Assembly: GCF_000472545.1 (NCBI RefSeq) | Contig: NZ_AWZV01000006.1 | Location: forward strand, 223 to 64,222 | Source of the DNA: Burkholderia sp. WSM2232 | GTDB taxonomy: Bacteria > Pseudomonadota > Gammaproteobacteria > Burkholderiales > Burkholderiaceae | Direction of reading: 5' to 3' | Length of the DNA stretch: 64,000 nucleotides | In this document: piece by piece, positions 8,933 through 17,826 of the stretch | How positions within the stretch are numbered: the stretch's first letter is position 1 | Layout: every line of letters starts with the position of its first letter | The notes under the pieces: model-generated | What the model was told of the DNA's origin: nothing | Seen by the model: the letters and a program-made list of their open reading frames with translations, nothing else | Database searches by the model: none | Program-made: the position numbers and the translations under genes

Positions 8933-9376
8933 ATGAAATCGACCCGTCTTTGTCTCGCCTGTGGCAACGCGTTCGTGCCGCTGCGGCACATTCCCCGTCA
9001 GCGATATTGCTCCGCGAAGGCGTGCCAGCGCGTCCGTCGACGCGACTGGCAGAGCAACAGGCTCCGTAACGACAGCGACTATCGCGACAACCGGGCCCGC
9101 GCCCAGGCGAAATGGCGCGCGGACCACTCGAGCTACTGGCGCCAATATCGGGCTGCGCATCCCGCGTATCGCGAGCGCAACTGCAGTATGCAGCCGTCGC
9201 GCAACGCGCGACGGAGCTCCAGGCCGATTGCAAAGATGGACGTCATCAGGCTTCCTCGGCCGCTGGACTCGGGGTTCTACCTGCTGTCTTACGCGGATGA
9301 TGCCGGCGTTGCAAAAATGGACGCGTGGACCGTTCACATCGCCGTGCTGTCTGCACCGACAGCGCCGCCAACGTGA
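8933..9376 (+). CDS. Small zinc-ribbon protein of mobile-element type
   Basis: The 147-aa protein has a four-Cys cluster (CLACGNAFVPLRHIPRQRYC then SAKACQ) followed by a basic, aromatic repeat stretch (DWQSNRLRNDSDYRDNRARA, AKWRADHSSYWRQYRAAHPA) and a C-terminal part with the phrase AKMDAW. I recognise this as a family of uncharacterised short zinc-ribbon proteins common near transposable elements; no function is known to me. The ribosome site GGAGG sits 6 bases before ATG 8933. A decayed copy lies at 8000, so the locus was duplicated. The last 20 residues look diverged and the C-terminus may be altered. Confidence 0.6.
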   Translation: MKSTRLCLACGNAFVPLRHIPRQRYCSAKACQRVRRRDWQSNRLRNDSDYRDNRARAQAKWRADHSSYWRQYRAAHPAYRERNCSMQPSRNARRSSRPIAKMDVIRLPRPLDSGFYLLSYADDAGVAKMDAWTVHIAVLSAPTAPPT

Positions 9377-9543
9377 TTGCAAAGAGATGACTTAATACGC
9401 ATTGGTTTCCAGCCTGCTACCTTTGCCTTGTGGCCGTTCGCTTTCGAACGCGACCATCTGATGTGAAGCCACGACGCTCGCATCGGGCGCCCACTTGCGT
9501 CCGATGCCTGCCGCCTGTCGGTGTCTGAGTTGCGGGGTGGAGC

Positions 9544-10007
9544 ATGTCATTCAATAACGCGGATGCACCGGTCGTCGCTAGTTCGTCTGCCGGGCGTGCA
9601 GCGGAGTACGTCCGGATGTCGACCGAACATATGCCGATGAGGGCAAAAGCGGTCTTCGAATTGACGGCAGGCAGGCACTTCAAAATCTCATCTCCGATGT
9701 CGTCAACGGCAATGCTGACTTCTGCGTCATCCCCGTCTACGACGTGAGTCGATGGGGTCGATTCTAAGACGCCGATGAGAGCGCGTATTACGAGTACATC
9801 TGCCGCCGCGCTGGCATCCAGGTCGCGTACTGCGCCGAGCAGTTCGAGAACGACGAGTCACCCGCCTCGACTATCGTCAAAGGGGTAAAGCGGGCGATGG
9901 CTGGAGAATACAGCCGGGGATTGTCGGCGAAAGTCTTCGCCGGCCGTTGCCGTTTGATTGAGATGGGTTTCAGGCAAGGAAGTCCCGCCGGCTACGGACT
10001 GCGCAGG
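9544..10007 (+). pseudogene. Serine recombinase (resolvase/invertase family) fragment
   Basis: Read in two frames, the stretch gives the N-terminal catalytic domain of a large serine recombinase. RAAEYVRMSTEH (9595-9630; the Ser is the nucleophile position) is in one frame. Then, after a deletion and frame change, comes YADEGKSGLRIDGRQALQNL and PVYDVSRWGRF, a TAA at 9765-9767, then DADESAYYEYICRRAGIQVA, YCAEQFEND and AMAGEYSRGLSAKVFAGRCR to GFRQGSPAGYGLRR. The rest of the protein is missing. Frameshift, internal stop and truncation make it dead. It marks an earlier mobile element inside the present transposon. Confidence 0.85.
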
Positions 10008-10121
10008 AAGGACACTTCCCAATTAGACGCGAGAACGCTTCGCGAACGGCCGTTGTCGATTCGTGGAGCATTGACAACGCGAGCCGCGTCGTCCGTCATC
10101 GCGCCATGGCCAGCGGTTGAG

Positions 10122-10766
10122 CTATTTATGGACAAATACACTCAAATAGACCTTGATGATTTGTGCACATGTCGACGCGTACGCGAAGCCGACGATTTGG
10201 ACGCTCAGTTCAAAATGGGCAAAAGTGGCGAAGGTGTCAGCCACGTATTTCCGTTGAAGGACCAAGCGCTTCAGCGAGCGCTTTGGTAAATCAAAGACGA
10301 GCTCACCCATCTTGAGGCCACGCCACGCCTTCACGCCGGCGAGGGGTGCGGCGAAAAGCAGTAGCACAAGCATCATGTTAGCCATGAGTGGGTCAGCGCG
10401 ATGACGGAAGGGTGCTACATCGGTCGCGTAGGTCTGAGCTACGCTACCAAGGAGTGCGATGCCAAAGTAGAGCAACCCGAGGACGGCCGCACCGGTTCCG
10501 CCAAGAAAGACAATTGCCCCAAGGAGACGCTTTCGGATGTTCTTGCTGTATTTCCGAAAAGACCGTTGACTCCGGATAACAAAGAGCGGCGTGAATCCTG
10601 CGAAGGCTGCGACAACACAATCGATAGCCGTAACGCCCGTCTTCACCACGAACCAAGCTGCAACTATGGCCACGCACCTCGTGAACAGTTCCCAGCCGAG
10701 CTTTCGGTCCTCGCTCATGAGGCTCCAGTAGTCTTCAGTGATGCCGCGCTTCACGATTGCTGTCAT
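10122..10766 (-). CDS. Membrane protein of unknown function
   Basis: The 214-aa protein has four likely membrane segments: ELFTRCVAIVAAWFVVKTGV (about 26-45), AIDCVVAAFAGFTPLFVI (about 47-64), LLGAIVFLGGTGAAVLGLLY to SVAQ (about 81-108) and ANMMLVLLLFAAPLAGV (about 129-146). A cytoplasmic C-terminal tail follows. No family was recognised. It lies 150 bp downstream of jetD on the same strand and might be co-transcribed with Wadjet, but it is not a known Wadjet component. It could equally be a leftover passenger gene. ATG 10766 has no strong ribosome site. Confidence 0.55.
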   Translation of the reverse strand: MTAIVKRGITEDYWSLMSEDRKLGWELFTRCVAIVAAWFVVKTGVTAIDCVVAAFAGFTPLFVIRSQRSFRKYSKNIRKRLLGAIVFLGGTGAAVLGLLYFGIALLGSVAQTYATDVAPFRHRADPLMANMMLVLLLFAAPLAGVKAWRGLKMGELVFDLPKRSLKRLVLQRKYVADTFATFAHFELSVQIVGFAYASTCAQIIKVYLSVFVHK

Positions 10767-10916
10767 GGTTTTCGAATTTGAACCGCTCTATTATCGGAGT
10801 TCCGGTAGAAGGGGAGGCCTAGAACTTTCCTCGGGCCGCGTTGAGTCGAGTACGCGTTATCCCATGCGGCCGATTTGCCACACAGGCGTTGTCTACCCTG
10901 TGCCTCGGGGCCGTCG

Positions 10917-12170
10917 CTAACCATCGGTTGACTGCACCGCGCGGCAAAGCCCGTTCGGAGAAATGGATAGTCCCACGCCTTCCTCGACGTTAGTCCGACC
11001 CTCAAGCGCATGCACTAGCGTTTCTATCGACGTAGCCCAGTACAGACGCTCTTGCTCAAGACGGACGCGCTGCCCCCAGCTACCAGCACGTAGGTTGTCG
11101 TAGACGCGCCGCTCTTCAGCCGTCAGTTCATCAAACGGGACATTGGGACACAGTGAAGATTCCTCCACCCACAGCGGGCGGTGCGAAACCAGTGTTGCTT
11201 CGTCCATAAGTACCGACCGAAGCTGAGGCATGACCCTGCGGGCGCGGTCGAGAATTGCAAAACCGTGAGTGTCGATGTCACCCCAGTAGACAATCTGCGG
11301 CCCGCGCAACCATCGCAGGACATGCAACGCACTCACCGCATTACCAAGCCGCATGATTGCCACGGTACCCGGAACATCCGGGAGTGCCATGCCCGTCTCA
11401 AGATTCTCGACGATAACCACTGCCTTGGGCTCAATAGGCAGCGTCGCAAGTTCAGCTATAGGTGCCTCGATGTCACAGAGGCCACCGACCCGTTCGCGCA
11501 AGGCTGGGCATAGGAGTCGGATTCGGACCCTGTGCGCAGGTTTCCTCAGGCCGGACAAAGCATGGAAGTCGGTGTCGTCGACAGTGACTCCGCGCAACGA
11601 CCGAAGGAGCCCCGCCACCAGGCCCGTTCGCTTCTCCAACCACTTCGTGTCAAGCCCCTCGACAGGAAGTTGCCGAAGATAGAGTCCGGAATCGGGATTC
11701 GCTTCCAGCCATGTCAACAGCGTCACCAGCCGCTCGAAGTCTGCCGGAAGGTAGTCGGCTAACACATCGAACCTCGATGCCAAGACCTTGTTTTTTGCAA
11801 GCACCGGCCAGCGATTCAACATCTGCTGATAGCGCTCCGTTGCAGTTTCCCAGCGCCTGGTCTGACCGACGGCAGCCGCAACGGCAGTCGCATTCGCGAA
11901 GCTCAGGCTGACAGGAAGGCGATGCCGTCCAAACCGAGCAAATTGGCGCTCTTCGAAGACAACTTCACCCGGACCCGTTCTCGACTGCCAAGCGGAAGCC
12001 CATGTGCGGACCGCCGAAGCATCATCCGCGATGTCCTTGTCGGTGGGAGCACCCAGTGCGACGACCAGCGGCCAAGCTCCCTCCCCAGCAAGCCAGCTCT
12101 CGTGCTGGTTATTGAAGCGACGAACAAGGAACTCGCGCGCCGACTCAGGAGACAGCAGTTTCTTCGGCAT
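10917..12170 (-). CDS. jetD: JetD, Wadjet topoisomerase-like nuclease subunit
   Basis: The 417-aa protein matches the DUF3322 + DUF2220 layout of JetD. The N-terminal half (MPKKLLSPESAREFLVRRFN, VVFEERQFARFGRHRLPVSL) is the arm domain. The C-terminal half is Toprim-like: VIVENLETGMALPDVPGTVA carries the Glu, and QIVYWGDIDTHGFAILDRAR carries the Asp-x-Asp metal motif. In Wadjet, JetD cuts circular plasmid DNA after loop extrusion by JetABC. The gene overlaps jetC by 26 bp, last in a jetA-B-C-D operon read leftward. All Toprim acidic residues appear present, so the subunit looks active. Confidence 0.93.
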   Translation of the reverse strand: MPKKLLSPESAREFLVRRFNNQHESWLAGEGAWPLVVALGAPTDKDIADDASAVRTWASAWQSRTGPGEVVFEERQFARFGRHRLPVSLSFANATAVAAAVGQTRRWETATERYQQMLNRWPVLAKNKVLASRFDVLADYLPADFERLVTLLTWLEANPDSGLYLRQLPVEGLDTKWLEKRTGLVAGLLRSLRGVTVDDTDFHALSGLRKPAHRVRIRLLCPALRERVGGLCDIEAPIAELATLPIEPKAVVIVENLETGMALPDVPGTVAIMRLGNAVSALHVLRWLRGPQIVYWGDIDTHGFAILDRARRVMPQLRSVLMDEATLVSHRPLWVEESSLCPNVPFDELTAEERRVYDNLRAGSWGQRVRLEQERLYWATSIETLVHALEGRTNVEEGVGLSISPNGLCRAVQSTDG

Positions 12171-15100
12171 TGCGTACGTCCTGAGTCAACTTCAAGCGAT
12201 TGGACTCGCTGTCGTACTCGATGGGTATGACGGCAGATTTCTTGCGGTCCTTTATATGCACGAAGCATGCTCCCCCGATGAAAGGTTCCAGTGTCATCAC
12301 GGATTTCAGAGGGGTGGCCACAATCATCTGAAACCCGAATGTCTTGAAGATGTTCATCGCCATCGCAGTGAACTCTGCATCGGCTTTATCGAAAGCTTCG
12401 TCGAGCACCACGGTGGAGTAGCTCGGAAGCGCGCGGTCCTGGCCGCCAAGCTGATAGCGCAGGGCGGCCGCCAGGCAGGTAGCAGCCAGCTTCTGGCGCT
12501 GTCCCCCCGACTTTCCTGCGCCACTACGGTAAACCTCCACCTCGACGTCGTCCTCGTCAAGCTCGCGAGCAACGAACTCCACGTGCTGCCTGACGTCGAG
12601 CACCAGATTTCGCCAGTTCCTGTCCACAGTTTCCTGGCTGGCGAGGCGCTTAACCAAGGCAGCCAACGTCTTGAAGCGCTCTTCGGCCAGGTCGCGGTCG
12701 TTCGAGAACGAGTGGCTGAGCGACTCCCTCAAACTCGCGCGGAAGAGCCGCACATCCTCGAGCGACTTGTCGGTCGTTTCGATGACGAGGTGCGTTCCCG
12801 GGTTGAACGGCGCCGTCTCGAGGCTCTCATTGACCAGTTCCATGCGCGAGCGAATTGCCGAGCGCTCCTCGTCGAGCTTGGTAGCCAGAAGAGTCAGGTT
12901 CTGGTCGCTCTGCTCGCGTAGCAACCCAAAGAACCGGTCTTCGAACGCCGGAAGGTTGTCATCTTCCAGCCGCTTGAGCTTTGCCAGATAGTCGTCGGCG
13001 CTGGCCAGCGTAGCGTCCAGACCACCAGCAACCGAAGGCCACAAGCGGTTGAACTCTACGAAACGCTGGACGATAGCATTACGCAAGTCGCCCAAGCGAC
13101 TCTCAATCGCACGCAATTCATTGCTGAGGCCCCGGTCCACCTGCCCGTTCACCTGGTCAAGGTTGTCGAGAGTAACCTGCTTGCCGGTGGCCGCATACCG
13201 CGCTTCGATTTGGGCGGCGAACGCCGGTGGCCTGTCAGAGGCGGGCCACAAACGAACCAGCTCGGCCAACTTGACATTTAGCTCCGCGATTTTCGACTTG
13301 ATGGAGCGACCTTTGACATCCTCATCGTTCTTCTTGCCAACGGCCTTGGAGTGGACGTCCTCCTGCGTCTTGATGCGGTCATCCAGGATGGCAAGGTCCG
13401 GCCTGGCGTCCCGCTCCGCGTTGAGGCGTGTCGTCAAGTCGTCGATGCGGGCCAGAAGTGCGCCGACGTCGACGTCGTTCCACGTCAGGTTCGACAGGTT
13501 CTGGCAGTGCAAGAGCTGTTGTTGCTGGAGGACTTCTTCATCCCCAATCTTGTCCAGCGCCATCCGCAGTTCAGCGATGCGTCCGCCAAGCTCTGCTGCC
13601 TTGTTCCTGTACAGAGTGAGCTTGTCCTTATTGTCAAAGCCCAGTACCCACTGGCTGCGGTCATTGACTGAGTGGCGGTCGTTCTTCTCGTGCCGCGCCG
13701 TGTTGTGTTTGACCAGGCCCTCTCGGGTGACGGCACGAGGGGCATTGCGGAACGCGTGTAGCGTGTCGGTGCACTCAAGGTCGTATGAGTGCTTTAGCTC
13801 CTCCCGCACCCATTCACCAAAGCTTCCCTGCGCGAAGTTCAGCTTTCGCACCAGAGAATTGGGACCAGGCGTGCGTCCGGATGTCTGCTGGACAGTCCGA
13901 AAGTACACCAGCCGCTCGCCAATGTTGCGCTCGTTCAGGTAAGCCGAGACCGCCGGGTAGAGCTTCTCATCCACGAGGATAGAGCGCGCGAAACCGCTGA
14001 GGACGCGCTCAATGGCGCCCCGCCATCCGGTCGAATCAGAACGCACTTCCACCAGTTCGCCCGCGAAAGGCAGCTTCGCCTCGGGTATCGAAAGGTCACG
14101 GGCCATGCGCTCACGCAAGTCCACGAGCCGTGCCGGAAGGTTGGACCTTTGACGCTCCAGGGCTTTGACCTCGGCCACCGCTGTGGTGAATTCTTCACTG
14201 GCCTGCCGATGGTCTGCCTTGAGCTGGTCCTTTCGGTCCTCTACTTCCTTCGTCAGGTCGTGAGCCCTGAGGACTCGCTGTTTGGCCGCTTCGACTCGCT
14301 GGACGAACCACACCACGCTGTCAGGCATCGCCCATCCCATGACTTTGCACGCGACAGCCGCCTGGTCACGCTTACTCATCCGGACGAGTTTATCTGCCTC
14401 CGCCGCCTTGATGTTTTCTTCGAGACGAACCAAGACATCAGCCCCGATTTTGAGCTTCTGACGTTGTAGGTCCGTCAGCTTGACGGACTCATCATCGGCA
14501 ATCTGCGACAGACGTTGGACTTCCTGCCGCGATGCTTCCTCGTCGACCTCCAGCTCTGCAATCCGCTCGTCCACGAGGACCTTGCGACGGTGCTCTCGAT
14601 ACTGGTCAATGGCAGTCTGGATTGCCTGCAGCCCGTTGCGGTCGTTGTTGCCACGTTCAAGCTCCATGTGCTCTTCCCGCGCCGGCTTGAGCATCTGGAT
14701 TTGGTTGCGGGCAGCCACTACCTCCTGGTGTGCCTCGTTCAGTTCGCCAAACTCGTTGATTAGGCTGGTGGCGATGGCGAACGTCTCAGGCTCATCCAGC
14801 ATGAAGTCCCGCAGGAACACGTTGAGGTCGCCGAGATTCTTCGCCGACTGCGTCTTATGCAGAAGGCGGAGGGCGCGCTCGTTATCGATGTCCAGCAGAC
14901 GACGAAAGCGCTCCTGATATGCGCTGAATTCGGTGTACACCTTCGCATCGAGCAAGTCGTGTTTGAAGCGGCGGGTGTCGAACTCGTTCTTGGCGAAGAA
15001 CTCCAGTTCCTGAATCTCGAACTCACGCTCGAGGGTGAGGTACAGCCGCTTGGCGTCGCTTGACGCCGTGGTGTTGCCCTTGACCCATAGGACTTGCGCG

Positions 15101-15498
15101 AGCACGACCACCCGACCTTGTGCATCGCGGTAGGTCTCTGCGATGGCAGACCAGGTCGTGCCGCCGCGAAGGTATTGTGAAACGTACTCGCCACCATCTC
15201 CCGTTTGCTGGGCCCAAGCCCCCCTAATGTAGGTCATGGCGCTGCGGTCGCGTCCATGTCGGTCTGCTTCACGCGCTGCAACGTTGAAATCCAACCACTT
15301 CGGTGGCGTCAGCAGCGCCGCGTGAGCGTCCAGAACCGTCGACTTCCCCGAACCAGACGGCCCCACGAAGAGGTAGCCCTCTTTGGGGATGGGGAAGTCG
15401 AAGACGTTGGAGAAGGTTCCCCAATTGAACGTCTGTATGCGCGTAAGGCGGAACTGGTCATCGCTGCCGTCCAACAACAGGTGCTGGTCGATGCTCAC
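12145..15498 (-). CDS. jetC: JetC, SMC-like ATPase of Wadjet
   Basis: The 1117-aa protein has an SMC/MukB-like plan: Walker A GYLFVGPSGSGKSTVLDAHA at about 40-60, two long coiled coils (about 230-500 and 650-900) around a hinge-like region (about 500-640), then the ABC signature GAGKSGGQRQKLAATCLAAA near 985 and Walker B YSTVVLDEAFDKADAEF near 1025. It is the motor of the type I Wadjet SMC complex that extrudes plasmid DNA and feeds JetD. Start is GTG 15498, overlapping the jetB stop by 4 bp, the sign of coupled translation. Motifs look intact. Confidence 0.94.
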   Translation of the reverse strand: MSIDQHLLLDGSDDQFRLTRIQTFNWGTFSNVFDFPIPKEGYLFVGPSGSGKSTVLDAHAALLTPPKWLDFNVAAREADRHGRDRSAMTYIRGAWAQQTGDGGEYVSQYLRGGTTWSAIAETYRDAQGRVVVLAQVLWVKGNTTASSDAKRLYLTLEREFEIQELEFFAKNEFDTRRFKHDLLDAKVYTEFSAYQERFRRLLDIDNERALRLLHKTQSAKNLGDLNVFLRDFMLDEPETFAIATSLINEFGELNEAHQEVVAARNQIQMLKPAREEHMELERGNNDRNGLQAIQTAIDQYREHRRKVLVDERIAELEVDEEASRQEVQRLSQIADDESVKLTDLQRQKLKIGADVLVRLEENIKAAEADKLVRMSKRDQAAVACKVMGWAMPDSVVWFVQRVEAAKQRVLRAHDLTKEVEDRKDQLKADHRQASEEFTTAVAEVKALERQRSNLPARLVDLRERMARDLSIPEAKLPFAGELVEVRSDSTGWRGAIERVLSGFARSILVDEKLYPAVSAYLNERNIGERLVYFRTVQQTSGRTPGPNSLVRKLNFAQGSFGEWVREELKHSYDLECTDTLHAFRNAPRAVTREGLVKHNTARHEKNDRHSVNDRSQWVLGFDNKDKLTLYRNKAAELGGRIAELRMALDKIGDEEVLQQQQLLHCQNLSNLTWNDVDVGALLARIDDLTTRLNAERDARPDLAILDDRIKTQEDVHSKAVGKKNDEDVKGRSIKSKIAELNVKLAELVRLWPASDRPPAFAAQIEARYAATGKQVTLDNLDQVNGQVDRGLSNELRAIESRLGDLRNAIVQRFVEFNRLWPSVAGGLDATLASADDYLAKLKRLEDDNLPAFEDRFFGLLREQSDQNLTLLATKLDEERSAIRSRMELVNESLETAPFNPGTHLVIETTDKSLEDVRLFRASLRESLSHSFSNDRDLAEERFKTLAALVKRLASQETVDRNWRNLVLDVRQHVEFVARELDEDDVEVEVYRSGAGKSGGQRQKLAATCLAAALRYQLGGQDRALPSYSTVVLDEAFDKADAEFTAMAMNIFKTFGFQMIVATPLKSVMTLEPFIGGACFVHIKDRKKSAVIPIEYDSESNRLKLTQDVRNAEETAVS

Positions 15499-16232
15499 AG
15501 CGAGTCCTCCTCGTTTTCGGCACTGCTGGCCGATGCATCGTCTTCAGTGGCGTTGCCTTCGCCGGTGTTTATCGCGTAATGCGAGGACGCCAGAGCGGCA
15601 TAAGTTCGTGTCAGGTCTTGAATTTCTTCAGCCGAGAAGAGAAGCTTGAGCGTCGGTGAGACTTCATACCTCTCGCCAGAGCCGCGAACGAATTGCAGCA
15701 GGCTGAGCTTCTTGGCTTTGTCGACGGCGTTGACGATTTGCTTCTCAAATTTTGCGTGGTCGGGGTTGTTCCCCCGTTCGAACACCGACAGGTGTTCTTG
15801 CATGTCATCGCGCGACACGACAGCCCGTTCGCCCTGCGCGTCGGCTTGAGTCAGGCGCTGTCGCAAGAAGAGCAGCAACGCGGTCTCCAGGAAGGTGAGC
15901 GATGCCTTGCGAAGAAGGATGGGGACATCGATGTCCTCGGAGGCGACCTGCCGCGTGAACGCGACTCGCTGCTCGTGGTCAATGACGACCTCGAGAAAGA
16001 GGTCATGCATGCGCGAGCGGACGACGGCTTCATCGCGAAGCAGCACTGGCCAGAGCTTTGACTGGCGCCGGGCGTCCACGGAAGGGCCCAGAAGCAGTTG
16101 TACCAGCACCCGCCTGGTATCAATTGGAAGCGAACCGGTATCGCCTCGGAACGTCGCAGTCTCAGCAACTGGGGTATCGGGCGCGTGCTCGCCAGCGACG
16201 CTTTCGTCGGTAGGGTCAGTCAACGAGTTCAA
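15495..16232 (-). CDS. jetB: JetB, kite-like subunit of Wadjet (DUF4194)
   Basis: The 245-aa protein resembles the DUF4194/MukE-like winged-helix subunit: VRSRMHDLFLEVVIDHEQRV, FLETALLLFLRQRLTQADAQ, then KKLSLLQFVRGSGERYEVSP and the acidic tail. It links the JetC heads to JetA. The start appears to be TTG 16232, overlapping jetA by 17 bp; an ATG further in would delete part of the acidic N-terminus only, so the exact start is open. Both ends overlap neighbours, so the four genes form one operon. Confidence 0.9.
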   Translation of the reverse strand: MNSLTDPTDESVAGEHAPDTPVAETATFRGDTGSLPIDTRRVLVQLLLGPSVDARRQSKLWPVLLRDEAVVRSRMHDLFLEVVIDHEQRVAFTRQVASEDIDVPILLRKASLTFLETALLLFLRQRLTQADAQGERAVVSRDDMQEHLSVFERGNNPDHAKFEKQIVNAVDKAKKLSLLQFVRGSGERYEVSPTLKLLFSAEEIQDLTRTYAALASSHYAINTGEGNATEDDASASSAENEEDSL

Positions 16233-17685
16233 GATAGCGCTCCCTCATGAAATAGATGGTTGGAATTTTGGCGCGACGCTGGGTCGCGTCGTCGCCTTCC
16301 CATGAGACGAGCTCGGTGCTGTCCGTGACCTCGCCGTGCCTGGCACCCAACGCCACATAGCCAACAACGCTACCAAGACCTTGTTCCGCTGGAAACTCGG
16401 TTAGTGTTTGAGCAATGGTGACCTGCGACTGGCGCTCGAGAATGGTCCGCAAGTGGGCTTTGAGCGTTCGAAAGTCGATTTCCGACTGCCGCACGAGCTC
16501 GCTCACGGTTTCCAGGTCGAGCTCAGAGGGTTCCGCAACCCGCATTGACGAATCCGTCACTCGTTGCGTGGGGTCATAGAGCGCCCACTGTGATACTGAC
16601 CGGATGCGGCTGCTAGACTGCATGAGCTCGAAACCAACCTGCTCATTAGGGCGAACTGCATTCTTGGCGGTGAGCGCTGCCTGCGTTGCTTCTTTCAGTA
16701 GGCGGTGCAGCCGCCGGTGCTCAAGAAACTCGCGGCTCTGCACGAAGCTCTTGAGGCTCCGCGCAAAGTGCTGCGACACGTCGTGTACCGCTCGTCCTTC
16801 GTTCAACAGAGCGCCCGTTAGCCCATGCAGGAATTTGCGTTCGTGCGATTCCAACTGTCGCGCAAAGGGCCGGCTCGTCACTTCGTCCAACGACTCTCGA
16901 AGAGTGGCGGCTTGCTCGCTGTCTGTCAGCAAACGCCAAAACGCGTTGAAAGTGCGACCAGCATCGCTCTCGCCGATAAGGTCAACGCCGGCAAAAAGCT
17001 GTTCAAGCACGTCACCACGGCTACCTTCGTTCTCCATGAGGCTCTGCCGCAGCCCCCGGTTCAACCGCTCGAACTCGTCACGGACGCTTCGGAAGTCGGC
17101 CGCAAGGTCTTGGGCCAGAGCGATGACTTCGCGCGCGCTCTCGATGGCGCGGTCCGGGGGCAGCACCTTCGCGCTGCCACGCTCGACATCAGCGATGGCC
17201 GTGTCGATACGCTCGCGCTCAGCGCGCAGCGCTGCCAAGCGTGCTTCGGGGTTGGTATTGGTCTCTTCAGCCAGTCGCGACAGTTGGTGAATGACCACTG
17301 AAAGCCGGCTCTCTGTGGCGGTCGTTCTTGGCGTCAAGAGTCCCGTGACAAAGCGCACCGAAGTAAGCGCTTCGGCCGACAATTCGTACTCTTCTTCGGG
17401 AGCCCCGAGGGGAAACCGGCGCGTCAGCCAGCCTTGATTGAGCCACTCAGAGACGTACGCTTGGGATGTTTGGGGGAGGTCTTCGCCGGTCGAGCGAAGC
17501 GAATCGATGTCACGAGCGAGGCGCTCATGAAGCACCGAACTTGGCAACGCCTTGTCAGTGCCCGTGAAAAGCGACTGGAACAAGGCAATTATTACGGGTG
17601 CCTTGGTGGCTGCCAACAGGCGCCAGAGGGATTGCTCGCGCAGATTGCGCAGGGCCGCTGCGCCCCGAAGCGCCTTCACACCCAT
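16216..17685 (-). CDS. jetA: JetA, kleisin-like subunit of Wadjet (DUF3375)
   Basis: The 489-aa protein is the DUF3375 family member that defines type I Wadjet: RNLREQSLWRLLAATKAPVI near the N-terminus, EEEYELSAEALTSVRFVTGL, a coiled-coil middle (about 120-210), and DFRTLKAHLRTILERQSQVT with FPAEQGLGSVVGYVALGARH near the end. It bridges JetC dimers through JetB. Start is uncertain: ATG 17685 has GGGAG directly against it, so GTG 17679, with GGGAG six bases upstream, may be used. First gene of the operon; its promoter lies in the 140-bp region shared with the WYL gene. Confidence 0.92.
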   Translation of the reverse strand: MGVKALRGAAALRNLREQSLWRLLAATKAPVIIALFQSLFTGTDKALPSSVLHERLARDIDSLRSTGEDLPQTSQAYVSEWLNQGWLTRRFPLGAPEEEYELSAEALTSVRFVTGLLTPRTTATESRLSVVIHQLSRLAEETNTNPEARLAALRAERERIDTAIADVERGSAKVLPPDRAIESAREVIALAQDLAADFRSVRDEFERLNRGLRQSLMENEGSRGDVLEQLFAGVDLIGESDAGRTFNAFWRLLTDSEQAATLRESLDEVTSRPFARQLESHERKFLHGLTGALLNEGRAVHDVSQHFARSLKSFVQSREFLEHRRLHRLLKEATQAALTAKNAVRPNEQVGFELMQSSSRIRSVSQWALYDPTQRVTDSSMRVAEPSELDLETVSELVRQSEIDFRTLKAHLRTILERQSQVTIAQTLTEFPAEQGLGSVVGYVALGARHGEVTDSTELVSWEGDDATQRRAKIPTIYFMRERYLELVD

Positions 17686-17826
17686 CTCCCAACGAAACGG
17701 TAACCAGTGACGCTGTCCACTTGGACCTCCGAGACAATCTGCTGGAGCCACTATACGACTACTTTCTATACGAGTCTAGTTTTTATTCGCACATCTTTTT
17801 TTACTACTCGTGAGAGAATTCCGACG
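17686..17826. promoter_or_regulatory. Divergent promoter region between jetA and the WYL regulator
   Basis: The 141-bp region is much AT-richer than its flanks. It holds two direct copies of CTATACGA about 16 bp apart and a 6-bp inverted repeat, ACGAGT (17770-17775) and ACTCGT (17806-17811), with 30 bases between. These are plausible but unproven operators for the WYL protein. Confidence 0.45.

Noticed and set aside
11903..12268. ORFs bridging the jetD/jetC junction in other frames
   Set aside because: JetC and JetD motifs occupy the region; overlap of 26 bp is normal for an operon.
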